A DNA stretch of 64,000 bases from Corynebacterium qintianiae (GCF_011038645.2 NZ_CP064955.1:682001-746000), one strand, 5' to 3'; counted from the first letter of the stretch, positions 43,043-51,958 are shown. Translations and numbers: made by a program. Notes: a model not told the origin generated them from the sequence alone.

Positions 43043-43672
43043 TTAGAAGAACAGCGGCAAAATGAACAGCATACCGATGCTCCACGTCAGGTGGAGCGCA
43101 ATCGGGGAATACAGTCGCTCGCTGCGCACGACCTCGAAGTGGGCTACGGCGCCGACCACGGCGGCCGCGAGGATGAGCAGAGGCACACCCATGGCGACGG
43201 TGACGAGGCAGTACAGGGAAACCGAGACCGCCGCGACCGCCGCCGTCCTTGTCACTAAGCCCCGGGCGCGCAGCTGGCGCGGCACGGCATCGCGGTAGAT
43301 GAGCTCCTCGCCGATGCCGTTGATTACAAGAACGAAGAGGGTCGGCCCCCAACCGCCGCGGTCGACCGTGGACAGCAGCTGATCGACGGGTTCCGCCAGA
43401 GCCGGGATCCGGCTGACCACCACGGCACCCGCCACGAACAGCGCCGCCAGAAGCGCGCCGACGACGATGCCGCGGCCGATTTCCTGCGCGCGGCGGGGGC
43501 CCGCGAACGCGTCGCGGGAACCCATGAACCACCACGCGGCGGCGTAGACCAGGGCCGTGATCACGGTGGCCAGGTAGAAGCCCGGGGTACCGTCACCCGC
43601 CCAGCGCGCGGCAAACAGGCCGGCGGCGCCGACGAGGCAGGGGAGCAGGAACGCGAGTCTGGGTAGTGGCAT
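43043..43672 (-). CDS. CPBP family intramembrane metalloprotease
   Basis: 209 aa from ATG 43672; about six to eight helices. The family motif EELIYRD (EExxxR) lies near residue 120, followed by HFEVVRSERLYSPIALHL with the histidines of the second and third motifs. These CAAX/Abi-type proteases process prenylated or other membrane peptides. Target is unknown. TATACT lies eight bases upstream, and the promoter core is shared with the divergent SDR-TspO gene. Confidence 0.82.
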   Translation of the reverse strand: MPLPRLAFLLPCLVGAAGLFAARWAGDGTPGFYLATVITALVYAAAWWFMGSRDAFAGPRRAQEIGRGIVVGALLAALFVAGAVVVSRIPALAEPVDQLLSTVDRGGWGPTLFVLVINGIGEELIYRDAVPRQLRARGLVTRTAAVAAVSVSLYCLVTVAMGVPLLILAAAVVGAVAHFEVVRSERLYSPIALHLTWSIGMLFILPLFF

Positions 43673-43680
43673 TGCAGAAA

Positions 43681-43688
43681 AGTATAGG
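43681..43688. promoter_or_regulatory. Bidirectional -10 core, CPBP / SDR-TspO
   Basis: AGTATAGG gives TATACT on the minus strand (43686-43681) and TATAGG on the plus strand (43683-43688). The starts are 8 and 9 bases away on the two sides with no Shine-Dalgarno, so both mRNAs would be leaderless. Confidence 0.45.
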
Positions 43689-43697
43689 CTCGACCCC

Positions 43698-45116
43698 ATG
43701 AAGCTCGCTCTCGTTACAGGCGCCACCGGTTTCATCGGGCAGCGCGTCGTGCTCGACCTGGTCAAGAAAGGCTGGCGGGTGCGCTGCCTGTGCCGCAGCC
43801 TCGATAAGGCAATGTCTATGCCGTGGGCGAAGTATGTGGACTCGGGCGAGGTCGAGGTCGTCGTGGGCGACGCCGCTGAGCGCGCCGATGTCGAACGCGC
43901 CCTCGACGGTGTGGACTGTGCCTGGTACCTGCTGCACTCCATGTCCTCGGGTAGTGGGTTCGCCGAAAAGGAGGCGGGCATGGCGCGCCAGTTCGGCGAA
44001 GTGGCGGCCGAGAAATCGGTCGGGCGCATCGTCTACCTGGGTGGGCTGCACCCCGAAGGGCCGGAGGCCGCGGACATGTCGGAGCACCTCGCCTCCCGCG
44101 TCCGCGTCGGCGAGGAACTGAGGTCCGCAGGCGTGCCGACGGCCGCGCTGCAGGCCGGGGTCGTCATCGGCGACGGCTCCCTGTCTTTCAAGCTGCTGCG
44201 CCACGTCTCCGAGCGCGTGCCCACCTTCGCCGCGCCGCGCTGGATCACTAACCGCATCACGCCGATTTCTGTGCGCGACGTCGTTCACTACCTCGTCGCT
44301 GCGGCCGATTTGTCGCCCGAGCAGGACCGGGCCTTCGACATTGGCGGCCCCGACACAATGCCGTATGTCGACATGATGCAGCGATACACCCAGGTAAAGG
44401 GCGTGAACCGCCGTCCGTTCCTTGCGGCGCCGATCATGACGAGGCGCTTCGCCTCTTTCGGCCTATCGGTGCTGACCCCGCTGTCGATGAAGGAGATCCT
44501 GCCCATCTTCGACAGCGTTTCCTCCGACACCGTGCTCGAGGAGCGTGACCTTGAGTCACTCGTCGGCACGCCGGAAGGCGGGAACCAGCCCTTCGATGAA
44601 GCGGTTGCGATCGCGGCCGAGGGCACTGACGCGGGCCGCTACGGCAGGATCGCGACGACGGTTCACCTGTCGGTGCTCGCGGCCGCCGTCGCGGGCTCGT
44701 TGCTCACGGACCCGGATTCGCGCGAGTACAGGAATCTGAAAAAGCCGTCCTGGCAGCCCCCGGCTGCGGCGTTTCCCCTCGTGTGGACGCTGCTGTACGT
44801 CGACCTCGCGGTGATCTCCACCACGACCATCGCGGACTCACTGGAAGAAGGCGAGCCGGACGCGGCGCGCGGCGACGCCCTCGCACTCGCGGGCAACCTG
44901 GTCTTGAACGCCGGATGGAGTGGCGTGTTCTTCCGCTCCCGTAGGCGAGGCTTGTCGACGGCCTGGGCAGCAGCCCTCGCAGCCTCCTCCGCGGACCTCG
45001 TCCGCCGCGCGTACCGCCGCTCGCCGACACGGGCTGCGCTTCTGGCCCCCTACCCGCTGTGGTGCGCATTCGCGACAGTGCTGACGGGGCGGATCGCTCG
45101 CCTCAACCAGTCCTAA
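43698..45116 (+). CDS. Fusion of atypical SDR (NmrA-like) and TspO/MBR domains
   Basis: 472 aa. Residues 1 to about 290 are an NAD(P)-binding domain opening LVTGATGFIGQRVVLDLVKK, with WYLLHSMSSGS and VYLGGLHPEG, as in the NmrA/DUF2867-like atypical SDRs. Residues 317-472 match TspO/MBR: KKPSWQPPAAAFPLVWTLLY, LNAGWSGVFF and LLAPYPLWCAFATVL, with five helices. TspO binds porphyrins and is linked to carotenoid and oxidative control in photosynthetic bacteria. The fusion suggests a membrane-tethered redox or tetrapyrrole-sensing enzyme. It overlaps the photolyase 3' end by 14 bases. Confidence 0.85.
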   Translation: MKLALVTGATGFIGQRVVLDLVKKGWRVRCLCRSLDKAMSMPWAKYVDSGEVEVVVGDAAERADVERALDGVDCAWYLLHSMSSGSGFAEKEAGMARQFGEVAAEKSVGRIVYLGGLHPEGPEAADMSEHLASRVRVGEELRSAGVPTAALQAGVVIGDGSLSFKLLRHVSERVPTFAAPRWITNRITPISVRDVVHYLVAAADLSPEQDRAFDIGGPDTMPYVDMMQRYTQVKGVNRRPFLAAPIMTRRFASFGLSVLTPLSMKEILPIFDSVSSDTVLEERDLESLVGTPEGGNQPFDEAVAIAAEGTDAGRYGRIATTVHLSVLAAAVAGSLLTDPDSREYRNLKKPSWQPPAAAFPLVWTLLYVDLAVISTTTIADSLEEGEPDAARGDALALAGNLVLNAGWSGVFFRSRRRGLSTAWAAALAASSADLVRRAYRRSPTRAALLAPYPLWCAFATVLTGRIARLNQS

Positions 45117-46398
45117 TGCCGTCGTAGGCCGCCAGAGCCGTGCGCCGCGACTCTTTAATGTCGACCATCGGCTCGGGATAGAGCGGGGTGTTTGCCTCCG
45201 GAACCCAGCGCCGCACGTAGTTGCCGCGCGGGTCAAATTTTTCGGCCTGTGTCAGTGGGTTGAACACGCGGAAGTAGGGCGCGGCGTCGTCACCCGAGCC
45301 CGCGACCCATTGCCAGTTGAACGCGTTGGAGGCTGCATCTGCGTCAACAAGCGTGTCCCAGAACCACTCCTCACCGTGGCGCCAGTGGATGCCCAGGTTT
45401 TTCGTTAGCCACGAGCCTGCCACCATGCGCACCCGGTTGTGCATGCGTCCGGTGGCCCAGAGCTCGCGCATCCCGGCGTCGACAAGCGGGACACCCGTGC
45501 GGCCTGACTGCCATGCCGCGAGGTCGCCCGGTACGTCACCCGGGGTCCACTCCCAGGGGAAGCGGTCGAACTGGGCGCGCACGTTGCGCGTGGCCATGTC
45601 CGGCAGGTGGTAGAAGCGGTGCCAGGCGAAATCGCGCCACACCAGTTGGCGCAGGAAAGCCCACGTACCGGCCGCCGCAGCCCGGTGCCACACATAATCC
45701 GGGCTGATCTCGCCGAAGCGCAGGTGCGCGGAAAGGCCTGAAGTCACACCGTCAAGCGCATCGTTGTCGTAAGTGCCCTCGTCCGCGAGAGCCCCGAGAA
45801 ACCTGTCGAGCTGCGTATGGGCGGCCTGCTCGCCCGGGGTGTTATGCGCGGCGAGGGTGGCGGTCCACGTCGGCTCGGGCGGGCGATCCGCGGTGACCGG
45901 CTCCACCTCGGCCGGGATGATGTCGGGTGCGGGCAGGGGCGTGGGAGGGGCGTCGAGAAGCGATGACTGCACCGCCTTGTGGAAGGGGGTGAAGACGCGG
46001 TAAGGCCTGCCCGCGGACGTGCGCACCTCCCACGGCTCGGTCAGGAGGTAGCCCGGGTGCGAGACCGCGCCGGTGGCCTCCTTGATCGGGGCATCTACCT
46101 CGTTGCGGTGGTAGCGGCGGTTCCACGTCACCTCGGCGCCGAGCTCACGGGCAAGACGGGGGACAATGTCGCGGGGGTCGCCGGAAAGCTCAATGAGCGG
46201 GGCGGGGAAAGAAGCCCGGAAGTTTTCCAGGCTGCGGCGCAGCCACCACGCGGCGGCCCCTCCCAGCGGGCGCCCCACGGTCTCATGGACGAAGAGCCCG
46301 ACGACGGGCCCGCGCTCGGCCGCCCAGGACAGTGCTGCGTTGTCGGCGAGGCGCAAGTCGTCGCGGAACCAGACGAGGGTTGTGGGGGTGGCGGTCAC
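45103..46398 (-). CDS. phrB: Deoxyribodipyrimidine photolyase (class I)
   Basis: 431 aa from GTG 46398; TTG 46407 is an alternative. N-terminal antenna domain TTLVWFRDDLRLADNAAL, C-terminal FAD domain with TGRMHNRVRMVAGSWLTKN and DADAASNAFNWQWVAGSG. The Trp and Asn of the flavin/dimer site are intact. It repairs UV-induced cyclobutane dimers using blue light. TATTCT eight bases upstream suggests a leaderless mRNA. It sits tail to tail with the SDR-TspO gene, close to the carotenoid operon. Confidence 0.93.
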   Translation of the reverse strand: MTATPTTLVWFRDDLRLADNAALSWAAERGPVVGLFVHETVGRPLGGAAAWWLRRSLENFRASFPAPLIELSGDPRDIVPRLARELGAEVTWNRRYHRNEVDAPIKEATGAVSHPGYLLTEPWEVRTSAGRPYRVFTPFHKAVQSSLLDAPPTPLPAPDIIPAEVEPVTADRPPEPTWTATLAAHNTPGEQAAHTQLDRFLGALADEGTYDNDALDGVTSGLSAHLRFGEISPDYVWHRAAAAGTWAFLRQLVWRDFAWHRFYHLPDMATRNVRAQFDRFPWEWTPGDVPGDLAAWQSGRTGVPLVDAGMRELWATGRMHNRVRMVAGSWLTKNLGIHWRHGEEWFWDTLVDADAASNAFNWQWVAGSGDDAAPYFRVFNPLTQAEKFDPRGNYVRRWVPEANTPLYPEPMVDIKESRRTALAAYDGIRTG

Positions 46399-46530
46399 GG
46401 CACCCAAGAATAGACGGGGCTTCCTGCGCGGCAGACGTGCGTCCGGGAACTAAAGGTACATCCGCGGCGTTGTATAGCGTGAACGTGAAACACCTACCAA
46501 GGTTTACATAAGGAAAGGAAACCGGGGACA

Positions 46531-47334
46531 GTGAAAAGCAACAACCCTGTTTTGACCCAGCTCCCGCAGGCAGGGGGCGGTGCGGGTTACGGGTACCAGC
46601 AGAGCTACCCGCAGCCTTACAGCCCCGTGCACTCTGATGCCGATCGCCCGATGACCGTCGACGACGTGGTGACCAAGACGGGTATCACCCTTGCCGTCAT
46701 CGTCGCATTCGCGGTGGCTAACTTCGGCATTGCGTTGGCGGGCCGTCCCGATCTCGCGGTCATTCTGACCTTCGTCGGCGCTATCGGTGGTTTCATCACC
46801 GTGCTGGTCCACGCATTCGGCAAGAAGTTCGGTTCCCGCACGGTCACCCTGATCTACGCGGCGTTCGAGGGATTGTTCGCCGGCGGCTTCTCCCTCATCC
46901 TGTCTGGCTGGATGGTGGGCGGCGCTGACGCGGGCGCGATGATCTTCCAGGCCATCCTCGGCACGGTCGGCGTGTTCATGGGCATGCTCTTCGTGTACAA
47001 GACCGGTGCGGTGCGCGTCACCCCTCGCTTCAACCGCATCCTCACTGGCGCAATCGTCGGCGTCGCCGTCATGGCGCTGGGCAACCTTCTGCTCTTCTTG
47101 TTCACCGGCATGAGCCCGCTTCGCGACGGCGGCCCGCTGGCCATCATCTTTGGCGTCGTGTGCGTCGTCCTCGCGGCGCTGTCGTTCCTGCAGGACTTCG
47201 ACCTCGCCGACCGCCTTGTGCGCACCGGCGCACCGGCCAAGATGGCGTGGGGCGTGGCGCTCGGCCTCGCGGTCACACTCGTGTGGCTTTACACCGAAAT
47301 CCTCCGCCTGCTGTCCTACTTCAACCGGAACTAG
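46531..47334 (+). CDS. Bax inhibitor-1/YccA-type membrane protein
   Basis: 267 aa, GTG start. About 45 hydrophilic residues rich in Tyr, Pro and Gln (GYGYQQSYPQPYSPV) precede seven helices. The block FLQDFDLADRLVRTGAPAKM and the Asp before the last helix match the Bax1-I (PF12811-like) actinobacterial family. Relatives conduct Ca2+ or H+ under stress; the role here is unknown. A strong bidirectional hairpin terminator follows at 47345-47382. Confidence 0.85.
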   Translation: MKSNNPVLTQLPQAGGGAGYGYQQSYPQPYSPVHSDADRPMTVDDVVTKTGITLAVIVAFAVANFGIALAGRPDLAVILTFVGAIGGFITVLVHAFGKKFGSRTVTLIYAAFEGLFAGGFSLILSGWMVGGADAGAMIFQAILGTVGVFMGMLFVYKTGAVRVTPRFNRILTGAIVGVAVMALGNLLLFLFTGMSPLRDGGPLAIIFGVVCVVLAALSFLQDFDLADRLVRTGAPAKMAWGVALGLAVTLVWLYTEILRLLSYFNRN

Positions 47335-47344
47335 CGGTCGATGA

Positions 47345-47382
47345 AAAATCCCGCGCGGCCCGAGTGGCCTGCGCGGGATTTT
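47345..47382. terminator. Bidirectional intrinsic terminator
   Basis: AAAATCCCGCGC (47345-47356) and GCGCGGGATTTT (47371-47382) form a 12-bp stem. An inner GGCC/GGCC pair (47357-47360 with 47366-47369) extends it after a one-base bulge. Flanking A and T tracts allow termination of the BI-1 gene and of the convergent lipoprotein gene. It is the clearest intrinsic terminator in the window. Confidence 0.88.
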
Positions 47383-47408
47383 GTGTGCGCACCTGCACGC
47401 TGAGACGT

Positions 47409-47915
47409 CTAGTACTGGCTCTCCGGGTTGACCGGGATCCCGTCCACCGTCACGTTGGTGAACTGCAGCTCGCCGTTGACCTGCTGCGGGTTCGCCAGGA
47501 TGATCTGGGTCTCCTCCTCGCGGCGGTCCGGATCCACCGTGACGCGGGTGCCGGTGCCGGTGGCGATCGACTCGGTCCACTCATCCCAGGTGATGTTCTC
47601 GATAAAGTCGTTCTCGTCCTGGCACGTGAGGACGATGCGGTCAGGCTCGGTACCCAGCGAGTTGCCGCAATTGACGTAAACCGGCTGCTGGCCTGCAGCT
47701 GCGGCGGATGTCGTGGCTTGGGCCTTGGAGGCCTCCGCGACGTTTGCGCGGGAAGCGGTAGTGGTTGCACCCGACAGCGAATCGGGGTCCTGGCTGGTGG
47801 CTGTAGCAACCTTGTGGCCAGAATCCACCTGGTGCGGAGGGGAGCAAGCGACGAGACCGAGCGCGGCCAAGGCGAAGAACCCGGCGGCCGTCGACTTACG
47901 GGTGGTGGTGTTCAC
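47409..47915 (-). CDS. Secreted lipoprotein of unknown function
   Basis: 168 aa, GTG start. Lipobox LVACS puts the lipid-modified Cys at residue 24. A Ser/Ala/Thr linker follows, then a small domain: YVNCGNSLGTEPDRIVLTCQ and ENITWDEWTESIATGTG. This Cys-pair plus 'ITW..W...A.GTG' pattern recurs in secreted mycobacterial and corynebacterial proteins without known function. It ends just before the bidirectional terminator and lies downstream of greA on the same strand. Confidence 0.78.
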   Translation of the reverse strand: MNTTTRKSTAAGFFALAALGLVACSPPHQVDSGHKVATATSQDPDSLSGATTTASRANVAEASKAQATTSAAAAGQQPVYVNCGNSLGTEPDRIVLTCQDENDFIENITWDEWTESIATGTGTRVTVDPDRREEETQIILANPQQVNGELQFTNVTVDGIPVNPESQY

Positions 47916-47932
47916 GGTGATGTTGTCCTTTC

Positions 47933-48457
47933 TTAGGACCCCGCGCGCGGGGTAGCAGCCTTATCTGAATCATACGGCTCTGCCGAGACAATGGTGACGG
48001 AGATTTCGCGGCCGCTCGGGGCGTTGTAGCTGCGGGTCTCACCCTCGGAGGCGCCGATCAGTGCGGATCCCAGCGGGGAGTTTTCGGAGTACGTTTCGAG
48101 ATCCTTGTTACCGGTGGAGGCGGCGCGGGTGCCGATCAGGAACGTTTCCTTGTCGTTCTCGTCGCCGTTGTAGTACACGTGGACGACGGAGCCGACCTGC
48201 GCGACACCTTCGACAACACCGGTGCGCTCGGTGGTGGCGTTGGCCAGGATCTCGGAGATCTGCTTGATCCGCGCCTCCTCCTGATCCTGCTGCTCACGGG
48301 CGGCGTCGTAACCTGCGTTCTCCTTGAGGTCGCCTTCCTCGCGGCGCTCGTTGATTTCGGCGGCGATGACGGGGCGGTTGTCGATAAGCGCCTGAAGCTC
48401 GTTCTCGAGCTTCGCCTTCATTTCCGGGGTGATGTACTGCTTCTGGATCTCAGCCAT
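47933..48457 (-). CDS. greA: Transcription elongation factor GreA
   Basis: 174 aa from ATG 48457 with GGAAGG upstream. N-terminal coiled coil with the acidic tip NERREEGDLKENAGYDAARE, C-terminal FKBP-like domain NSPLGSALIGASEGE. It stimulates transcript cleavage in backtracked RNA polymerase. The ...DKAATPRAGS tail is short. Gene order with DUF4307 and mca is conserved across Corynebacteriales. Confidence 0.96.
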   Translation of the reverse strand: MAEIQKQYITPEMKAKLENELQALIDNRPVIAAEINERREEGDLKENAGYDAAREQQDQEEARIKQISEILANATTERTGVVEGVAQVGSVVHVYYNGDENDKETFLIGTRAASTGNKDLETYSENSPLGSALIGASEGETRSYNAPSGREISVTIVSAEPYDSDKAATPRAGS

Positions 48458-48499
48458 ATGTAAACCTTCCGTCACGTGCCAATACTGGGCCGAATTCTA

Positions 48500-48979
48500 T
48501 CACGCGGTTGGTGCCGAATAAGCCGCGGTGTACGTCTGGGAGGTGTCCATGTAGAAGGGGATGTCTTCCGAGCAGCCGTAGATTCGTCCTGAGACCGCCG
48601 GCTTGCGCACCGGGAGGTCGACGCCGACGTGGATGAGCTCGTCACCGCCCGCCGGAACAATAACTTCTCGACGGCCCACCTCGGCGAAGTCGTAGTCGAC
48701 GGCCGTGACGATGCAGTACGTCGGCACAGAGGTGTCGCGACGCGTGACGTCGATCCACAACCGCGTCGTCTCATCGTCGACGGCCTCCTGTGTGACGAAG
48801 CTGGCAGTGACGGGAACGGACTGCCGCTGCATGTAGGTGCGGGCTCCGGCGACGAGGACGAGCACGACCATGAGTACTGCCGCGATCGCGAGAACCTTGC
48901 CGCCGATTCCGGAAGTCGGGTTCGGTGAGTCCTGGTCGCCGTATCGGCTCTTTGGGCGGGCAAGCTCGTTATTGGTCAC
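48500..48979 (-). CDS. DUF4307 membrane-anchored protein
   Basis: About 159 aa. I prefer GTG 48979 because TACTAT ends seven bases upstream; GTG 48982 is adjacent. A short cytoplasmic N-terminus precedes one helix (VLAIAAVLMVVLVLVAGA) and an extracytoplasmic domain with two cysteines (TYCIVTAVDYDFAEVG, GRIYGCSEDIPFY). It corresponds to the protein between greA and mca in mycobacteria. Function is unknown. Confidence 0.82.
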   Translation of the reverse strand: MTNNELARPKSRYGDQDSPNPTSGIGGKVLAIAAVLMVVLVLVAGARTYMQRQSVPVTASFVTQEAVDDETTRLWIDVTRRDTSVPTYCIVTAVDYDFAEVGRREVIVPAGGDELIHVGVDLPVRKPAVSGRIYGCSEDIPFYMDTSQTYTAAYSAPTA

Positions 48980-48986
48980 CACACCG

Positions 48987-48999
48987 ATAGTACTAAGAT
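48987..48999. promoter_or_regulatory. Bidirectional -10 core, DUF4307 / mca
   Basis: TAGTACTA (48988-48995) is palindromic. TACTAT reads on the minus strand (48992-48987), and TACTAA or TAAGAT (48991-48999) on the plus strand. mca has its own TTGGAG ribosome site, while the DUF4307 mRNA looks leaderless. Confidence 0.4.
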
Positions 49000-49029
49000 G
49001 GGCCCGAGTTCAACGATTGGAGATACTGC

Positions 49030-49914
49030 ATGCGCCTTCTGGCAGTACACGCACACCCGGACGACGAGTCCTCTAAGGGCGCGGCCACCATGGCCCGCTA
49101 CGCTGCGGAGGGGCACCGCGTTAAGGTTGTGACCTGCACCGACGGGAAGCGCGGCGACATCCTGAACCCCGCGATGGACCGCCCGGGCGTGCTCGAGAAC
49201 ATCATGGACGTGCGCAAGGACGAGATGGCGCGCGCCGCTGCGGCGCTTGGGGTGGAGCACGAGTGGATGGGCTACGAGGATTCCGGCCTGCCCCAGGGCG
49301 ACCCTCTGCCGCCTCTGCCGGAGGGGTGCTTCGCGCTCGTCGATACGCTCGAGGCGGCTGCATCCCTGGTGAGAGTGATCCGGGAGTTCCGCCCCCATGT
49401 GATCATCACCTACGACGAGAACGGGGGATACCCGCATCCCGACCATCTCAAGGTGCACGAGATTTCGATGGTGGCGTGGGATAAGGCGGGCGACCCGGAA
49501 TTCGCGCCCGGGGCGGGCGAGCCGTGGACGCCGCTGAAGATGTACTACACGCACGGCTTTGTCCTGCAGCGTATGCAGCTCCTCCACGACCGGCTTCTCG
49601 GGCAGGGAGCGGAAAGCCCCTACGGGTACATGATCAAACGCTGGAAGGAAAACGAGGCCGATGTCATGGGCCGCGTGACCACCCGCATCGAGTGCGGCGA
49701 CTACTTCAGCAACCGCGCCGCGGCACTTACCGCCCACGCCACCCAGATCGACCCCGCCGGCGCATTCCTTGCCAGCCCGGTGGAGGATCAGCAAGCAGTG
49801 TGGCCGACCGAGGAGTTCGAGCTCGCGCGTACACGCGTATCGACGCACCTGCCGGAGGACGACCTGTTCGCGGGCCTAAATAACGGGCTGGATAACAAGA
49901 AGGATGAGCAGTGA
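49030..49914 (+). CDS. mca: Mycothiol S-conjugate amidase
   Basis: 294 aa LmbE-like zinc amidase. Zinc ligands in VHAHPDDESSKG and YPHPDHLKVHE. It splits mycothiol-toxin conjugates into a mercapturic acid for export and GlcN-inositol, so it is part of electrophile and antibiotic detoxification. MshB, the deacetylase of mycothiol synthesis, is a close relative, but the gene context is that of mca. The stop overlaps the next small gene (GTGA). Confidence 0.93.
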   Translation: MRLLAVHAHPDDESSKGAATMARYAAEGHRVKVVTCTDGKRGDILNPAMDRPGVLENIMDVRKDEMARAAAALGVEHEWMGYEDSGLPQGDPLPPLPEGCFALVDTLEAAASLVRVIREFRPHVIITYDENGGYPHPDHLKVHEISMVAWDKAGDPEFAPGAGEPWTPLKMYYTHGFVLQRMQLLHDRLLGQGAESPYGYMIKRWKENEADVMGRVTTRIECGDYFSNRAAALTAHATQIDPAGAFLASPVEDQQAVWPTEEFELARTRVSTHLPEDDLFAGLNNGLDNKKDEQ

Positions 49915-50189
49915 CAGACACCGTTGCAATAATCGTGGCTCAAGCGCCGCCGCAGACGCCGGTGGGGCCGGAGTTCGGCAAGGCGTCCCCGATCGGGATG
50001 CTCATCATCGTGGCGCTGGCAGTGCTGATCCTGAGCCTCGGATTCGCGTTCCACCGTCGCCTGTCGCGGTTCAACCGCCGCAAGATTTTCGCCGAGGCGC
50101 ACGGGATTGACCCGTTCGACCAGAAAGCCATCGACAAGGCCATGGCCGAGGCGGGGATTCTGGACCGCAGCCGCCAACGGTTCATCTGA
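49911..50189 (+). CDS. Small single-helix membrane protein (Rv1083-like)
   Basis: 92 aa from GTG 49911, overlapping the mca stop. One helix, MLIIVALAVLILSLGFAFHR, is followed by a basic stretch RRLSRFNRRK and a cytoplasmic tail. It occupies the position of a small conserved protein after mca in mycobacteria. Function is unknown; translation coupling suggests a link to mca at the membrane. Confidence 0.75.
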   Translation: MTDTVAIIVAQAPPQTPVGPEFGKASPIGMLIIVALAVLILSLGFAFHRRLSRFNRRKIFAEAHGIDPFDQKAIDKAMAEAGILDRSRQRFI

Positions 50190-50223
50190 CGCCGGGAGAA
50201 GTTGTGAAAGGTAGGGAGCAGCC

Positions 50224-50994
50224 GTGACCGTGCTGGCGAAGATCCTTTACCCCTTCTACGAGGCGCGGCTCAAGCGCGACCTGCGCGGGAAAAAGCGCCC
50301 CCAGCATATAGCGGTGATGGCGGACGGCAACCGGCGCTGGGCGCGGGAGGCCGGCTACACCGACGTGTCCCACGGGCACCGCGCCGGTGCCGCTAAGATC
50401 GGTGAACTGGTGCGCTGGTCCGCTGAGATGGACATCGACGTAATCACCATCTACCTGCTGTCCACCGAGAACTTGCAGCGCACGACGGAGGAGGTCGAGC
50501 TACTTTTCGACATCATCTCGGACGTGGTGAAAGACCTGGCTGCTGAGGACTACTCCTGCCGGATCAAGCTCGTCGGCCACCTGGAATTGTTGCCGGATGC
50601 CGTCGCGGAGGGCATGCAGCGCTCCGCGGCGGCGACCTCGGACAAGGGCGGTCTCAGCGTGAACATCGCGGTCGGGTATGGCGGGCGCCAGGAGATCGTG
50701 GACGCGGTACAGACATTAATTAGAGACGAAGTCGAGGCCGGAACCACGGCGCAGCAGCTTGCGGACAAGGTTACGGCCGGGGCCATCGGGGACAACCTCT
50801 ACACGTCCGGCCAGCCCGACCCGGATCTGGTGATCCGAACCTCGGGTGAGCAGCGGCTCAGCGGGTTCCTGTTGTGGCAGGCAGCCTACTCCGAGATCTG
50901 GTTCACGGACACCTACTGGCCGGCGTTCAGGAAGATCGACTTCCTTCGCGCGCTGCGCGACTATTCGCAGCGTTCCCGCCGCTTCGGTAAGTAA
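50224..50994 (+). CDS. uppS: Short-chain cis-prenyl diphosphate synthase
   Basis: 256 aa, GTG start. Cis-prenyltransferase motifs HIAVMADGNRRWAREAG, YLLSTENLQR, and DLVIRTSGEQRLSGFLLWQ with AYSEIWFTD. By position it is the counterpart of M. tuberculosis Rv1086, which makes Z,E-farnesyl diphosphate as precursor of decaprenyl phosphate. A second, longer UppS is expected elsewhere. Product length is inferred from context. It abuts the convergent coaA with no gap. Confidence 0.9.
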   Translation: MTVLAKILYPFYEARLKRDLRGKKRPQHIAVMADGNRRWAREAGYTDVSHGHRAGAAKIGELVRWSAEMDIDVITIYLLSTENLQRTTEEVELLFDIISDVVKDLAAEDYSCRIKLVGHLELLPDAVAEGMQRSAAATSDKGGLSVNIAVGYGGRQEIVDAVQTLIRDEVEAGTTAQQLADKVTAGAIGDNLYTSGQPDPDLVIRTSGEQRLSGFLLWQAAYSEIWFTDTYWPAFRKIDFLRALRDYSQRSRRFGK

Positions 50995-51936
50995 TCACAT
51001 CTTGCGCATGCGGACACGCTGCACCGAGTGGTCGGCTCCCTTGCCCAGGACGAGGGACGCGCGCACGCGGGTGGGCAGGATATTCTCCACCAGGTTGGGC
51101 AGGTTGATGGATTGCCAGATTTCGCGGGCCTCGCGGGTCGCCTGGGCGTCGTCAAGCTCGGCGAACTTGGCGAAGTGCGCGCCCGGCTCGCGGAAAGCGG
51201 TGGTGCGCAGCTCGAGGAAGCGATCGATGTACCACTGCTCGATGTGCTCGGTCTTCGCGTCGACGTAGACGGAGAAGTCGAAGAGGTCCGAGACCATCAG
51301 TGTCGGGCCGGTCTGCAGGACGTTGAGGCCCTCGAGGATGAGGATGTCGGGCCTGTCCACGAGCTGGTGCTTGTCGGGGATGACGTCGTAAAGCTTGTGT
51401 GAATAGACGGGAGCCTCGACCCCGGCTGCGCCGGACTTGACCTCGGTGACGAAGCGCATGAGGTTGCGGCGGTTGTAGGACTCGGGGAAGCCCTTGCGCT
51501 TGAGCAGCCCTCGTTCACGCAGTGTGTCGGTGGGGTAGAGAAACCCGTCCGTGGTGACTAGGTCGACCCGGGGGTGGGAGTCCCAGCGCTGCAGCAGCAC
51601 CTGCAGGAGGCGGGCGGTGGTGGACTTGCCGACGGCCACCGAGCCCGCGACTCCGATGATGTAGGGAACGCGCATGGATTCGCCGAGGAACATCGCGCTC
51701 GTGGCGTTGAGTCGCTGGGCGGCTTCCACGCGCATGTGTATGAGACGGGAGATCGGCAGGTAGATGTCGGCTACCTCGCGCAGATCGAGGTTCTCGCCGA
51801 TACCGGCGAGCTGCGCCAGCTCCTCCTCGGTGAGCACCTGCGGCATCGCGGCGCGCAGGTGGCGCCAGTCTTCGCGACGGAAGTCCACGTACGGGCTCGA
51901 GGGGCTGGAATCAGCGGGGCGGGACATGGCCCCCAT
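50995..51936 (-). CDS. coaA: Pantothenate kinase, type I
   Basis: 313 aa from ATG 51936, or 310 aa from ATG 51927. P-loop [17 protein letters not shown], pantothenate-site residues in [14 protein letters not shown], and [10 protein letters not shown]. First step of coenzyme A synthesis, phosphorylating pantothenate. It is divergent from glyA with a shared TATA core at 51951-51958, as in mycobacteria where coaA and glyA are also neighbours. Confidence 0.95.
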   Translation of the reverse strand: MGAMSRPADSSPSSPYVDFRREDWRHLRAAMPQVLTEEELAQLAGIGENLDLREVADIYLPISRLIHMRVEAAQRLNATSAMFLGESMRVPYIIGVAGSVAVGKSTTARLLQVLLQRWDSHPRVDLVTTDGFLYPTDTLRERGLLKRKGFPESYNRRNLMRFVTEVKSGAAGVEAPVYSHKLYDVIPDKHQLVDRPDILILEGLNVLQTGPTLMVSDLFDFSVYVDAKTEHIEQWYIDRFLELRTTAFREPGAHFAKFAELDDAQATREAREIWQSINLPNLVENILPTRVRASLVLGKGADHSVQRVRMRKM

Positions 51937-51950
51937 TGTGTCACCAGGTG

Positions 51951-51958
51951 CCTATACT
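51951..51958. promoter_or_regulatory. Bidirectional -10 core, coaA / glyA
   Basis: CCTATACT gives TATACT on the plus strand (51953-51958) and TATAGG on the minus strand (51956-51951). The glyA transcript would have a leader of about 55 bases; the coaA leader would be under ten. Confidence 0.45.

Noticed and set aside
43017..43535. Extension of the osmoprotectant ATPase
   Set aside because: Out-of-frame reading of the CPBP protease gene; the ABC domain starts at GTG 43016.
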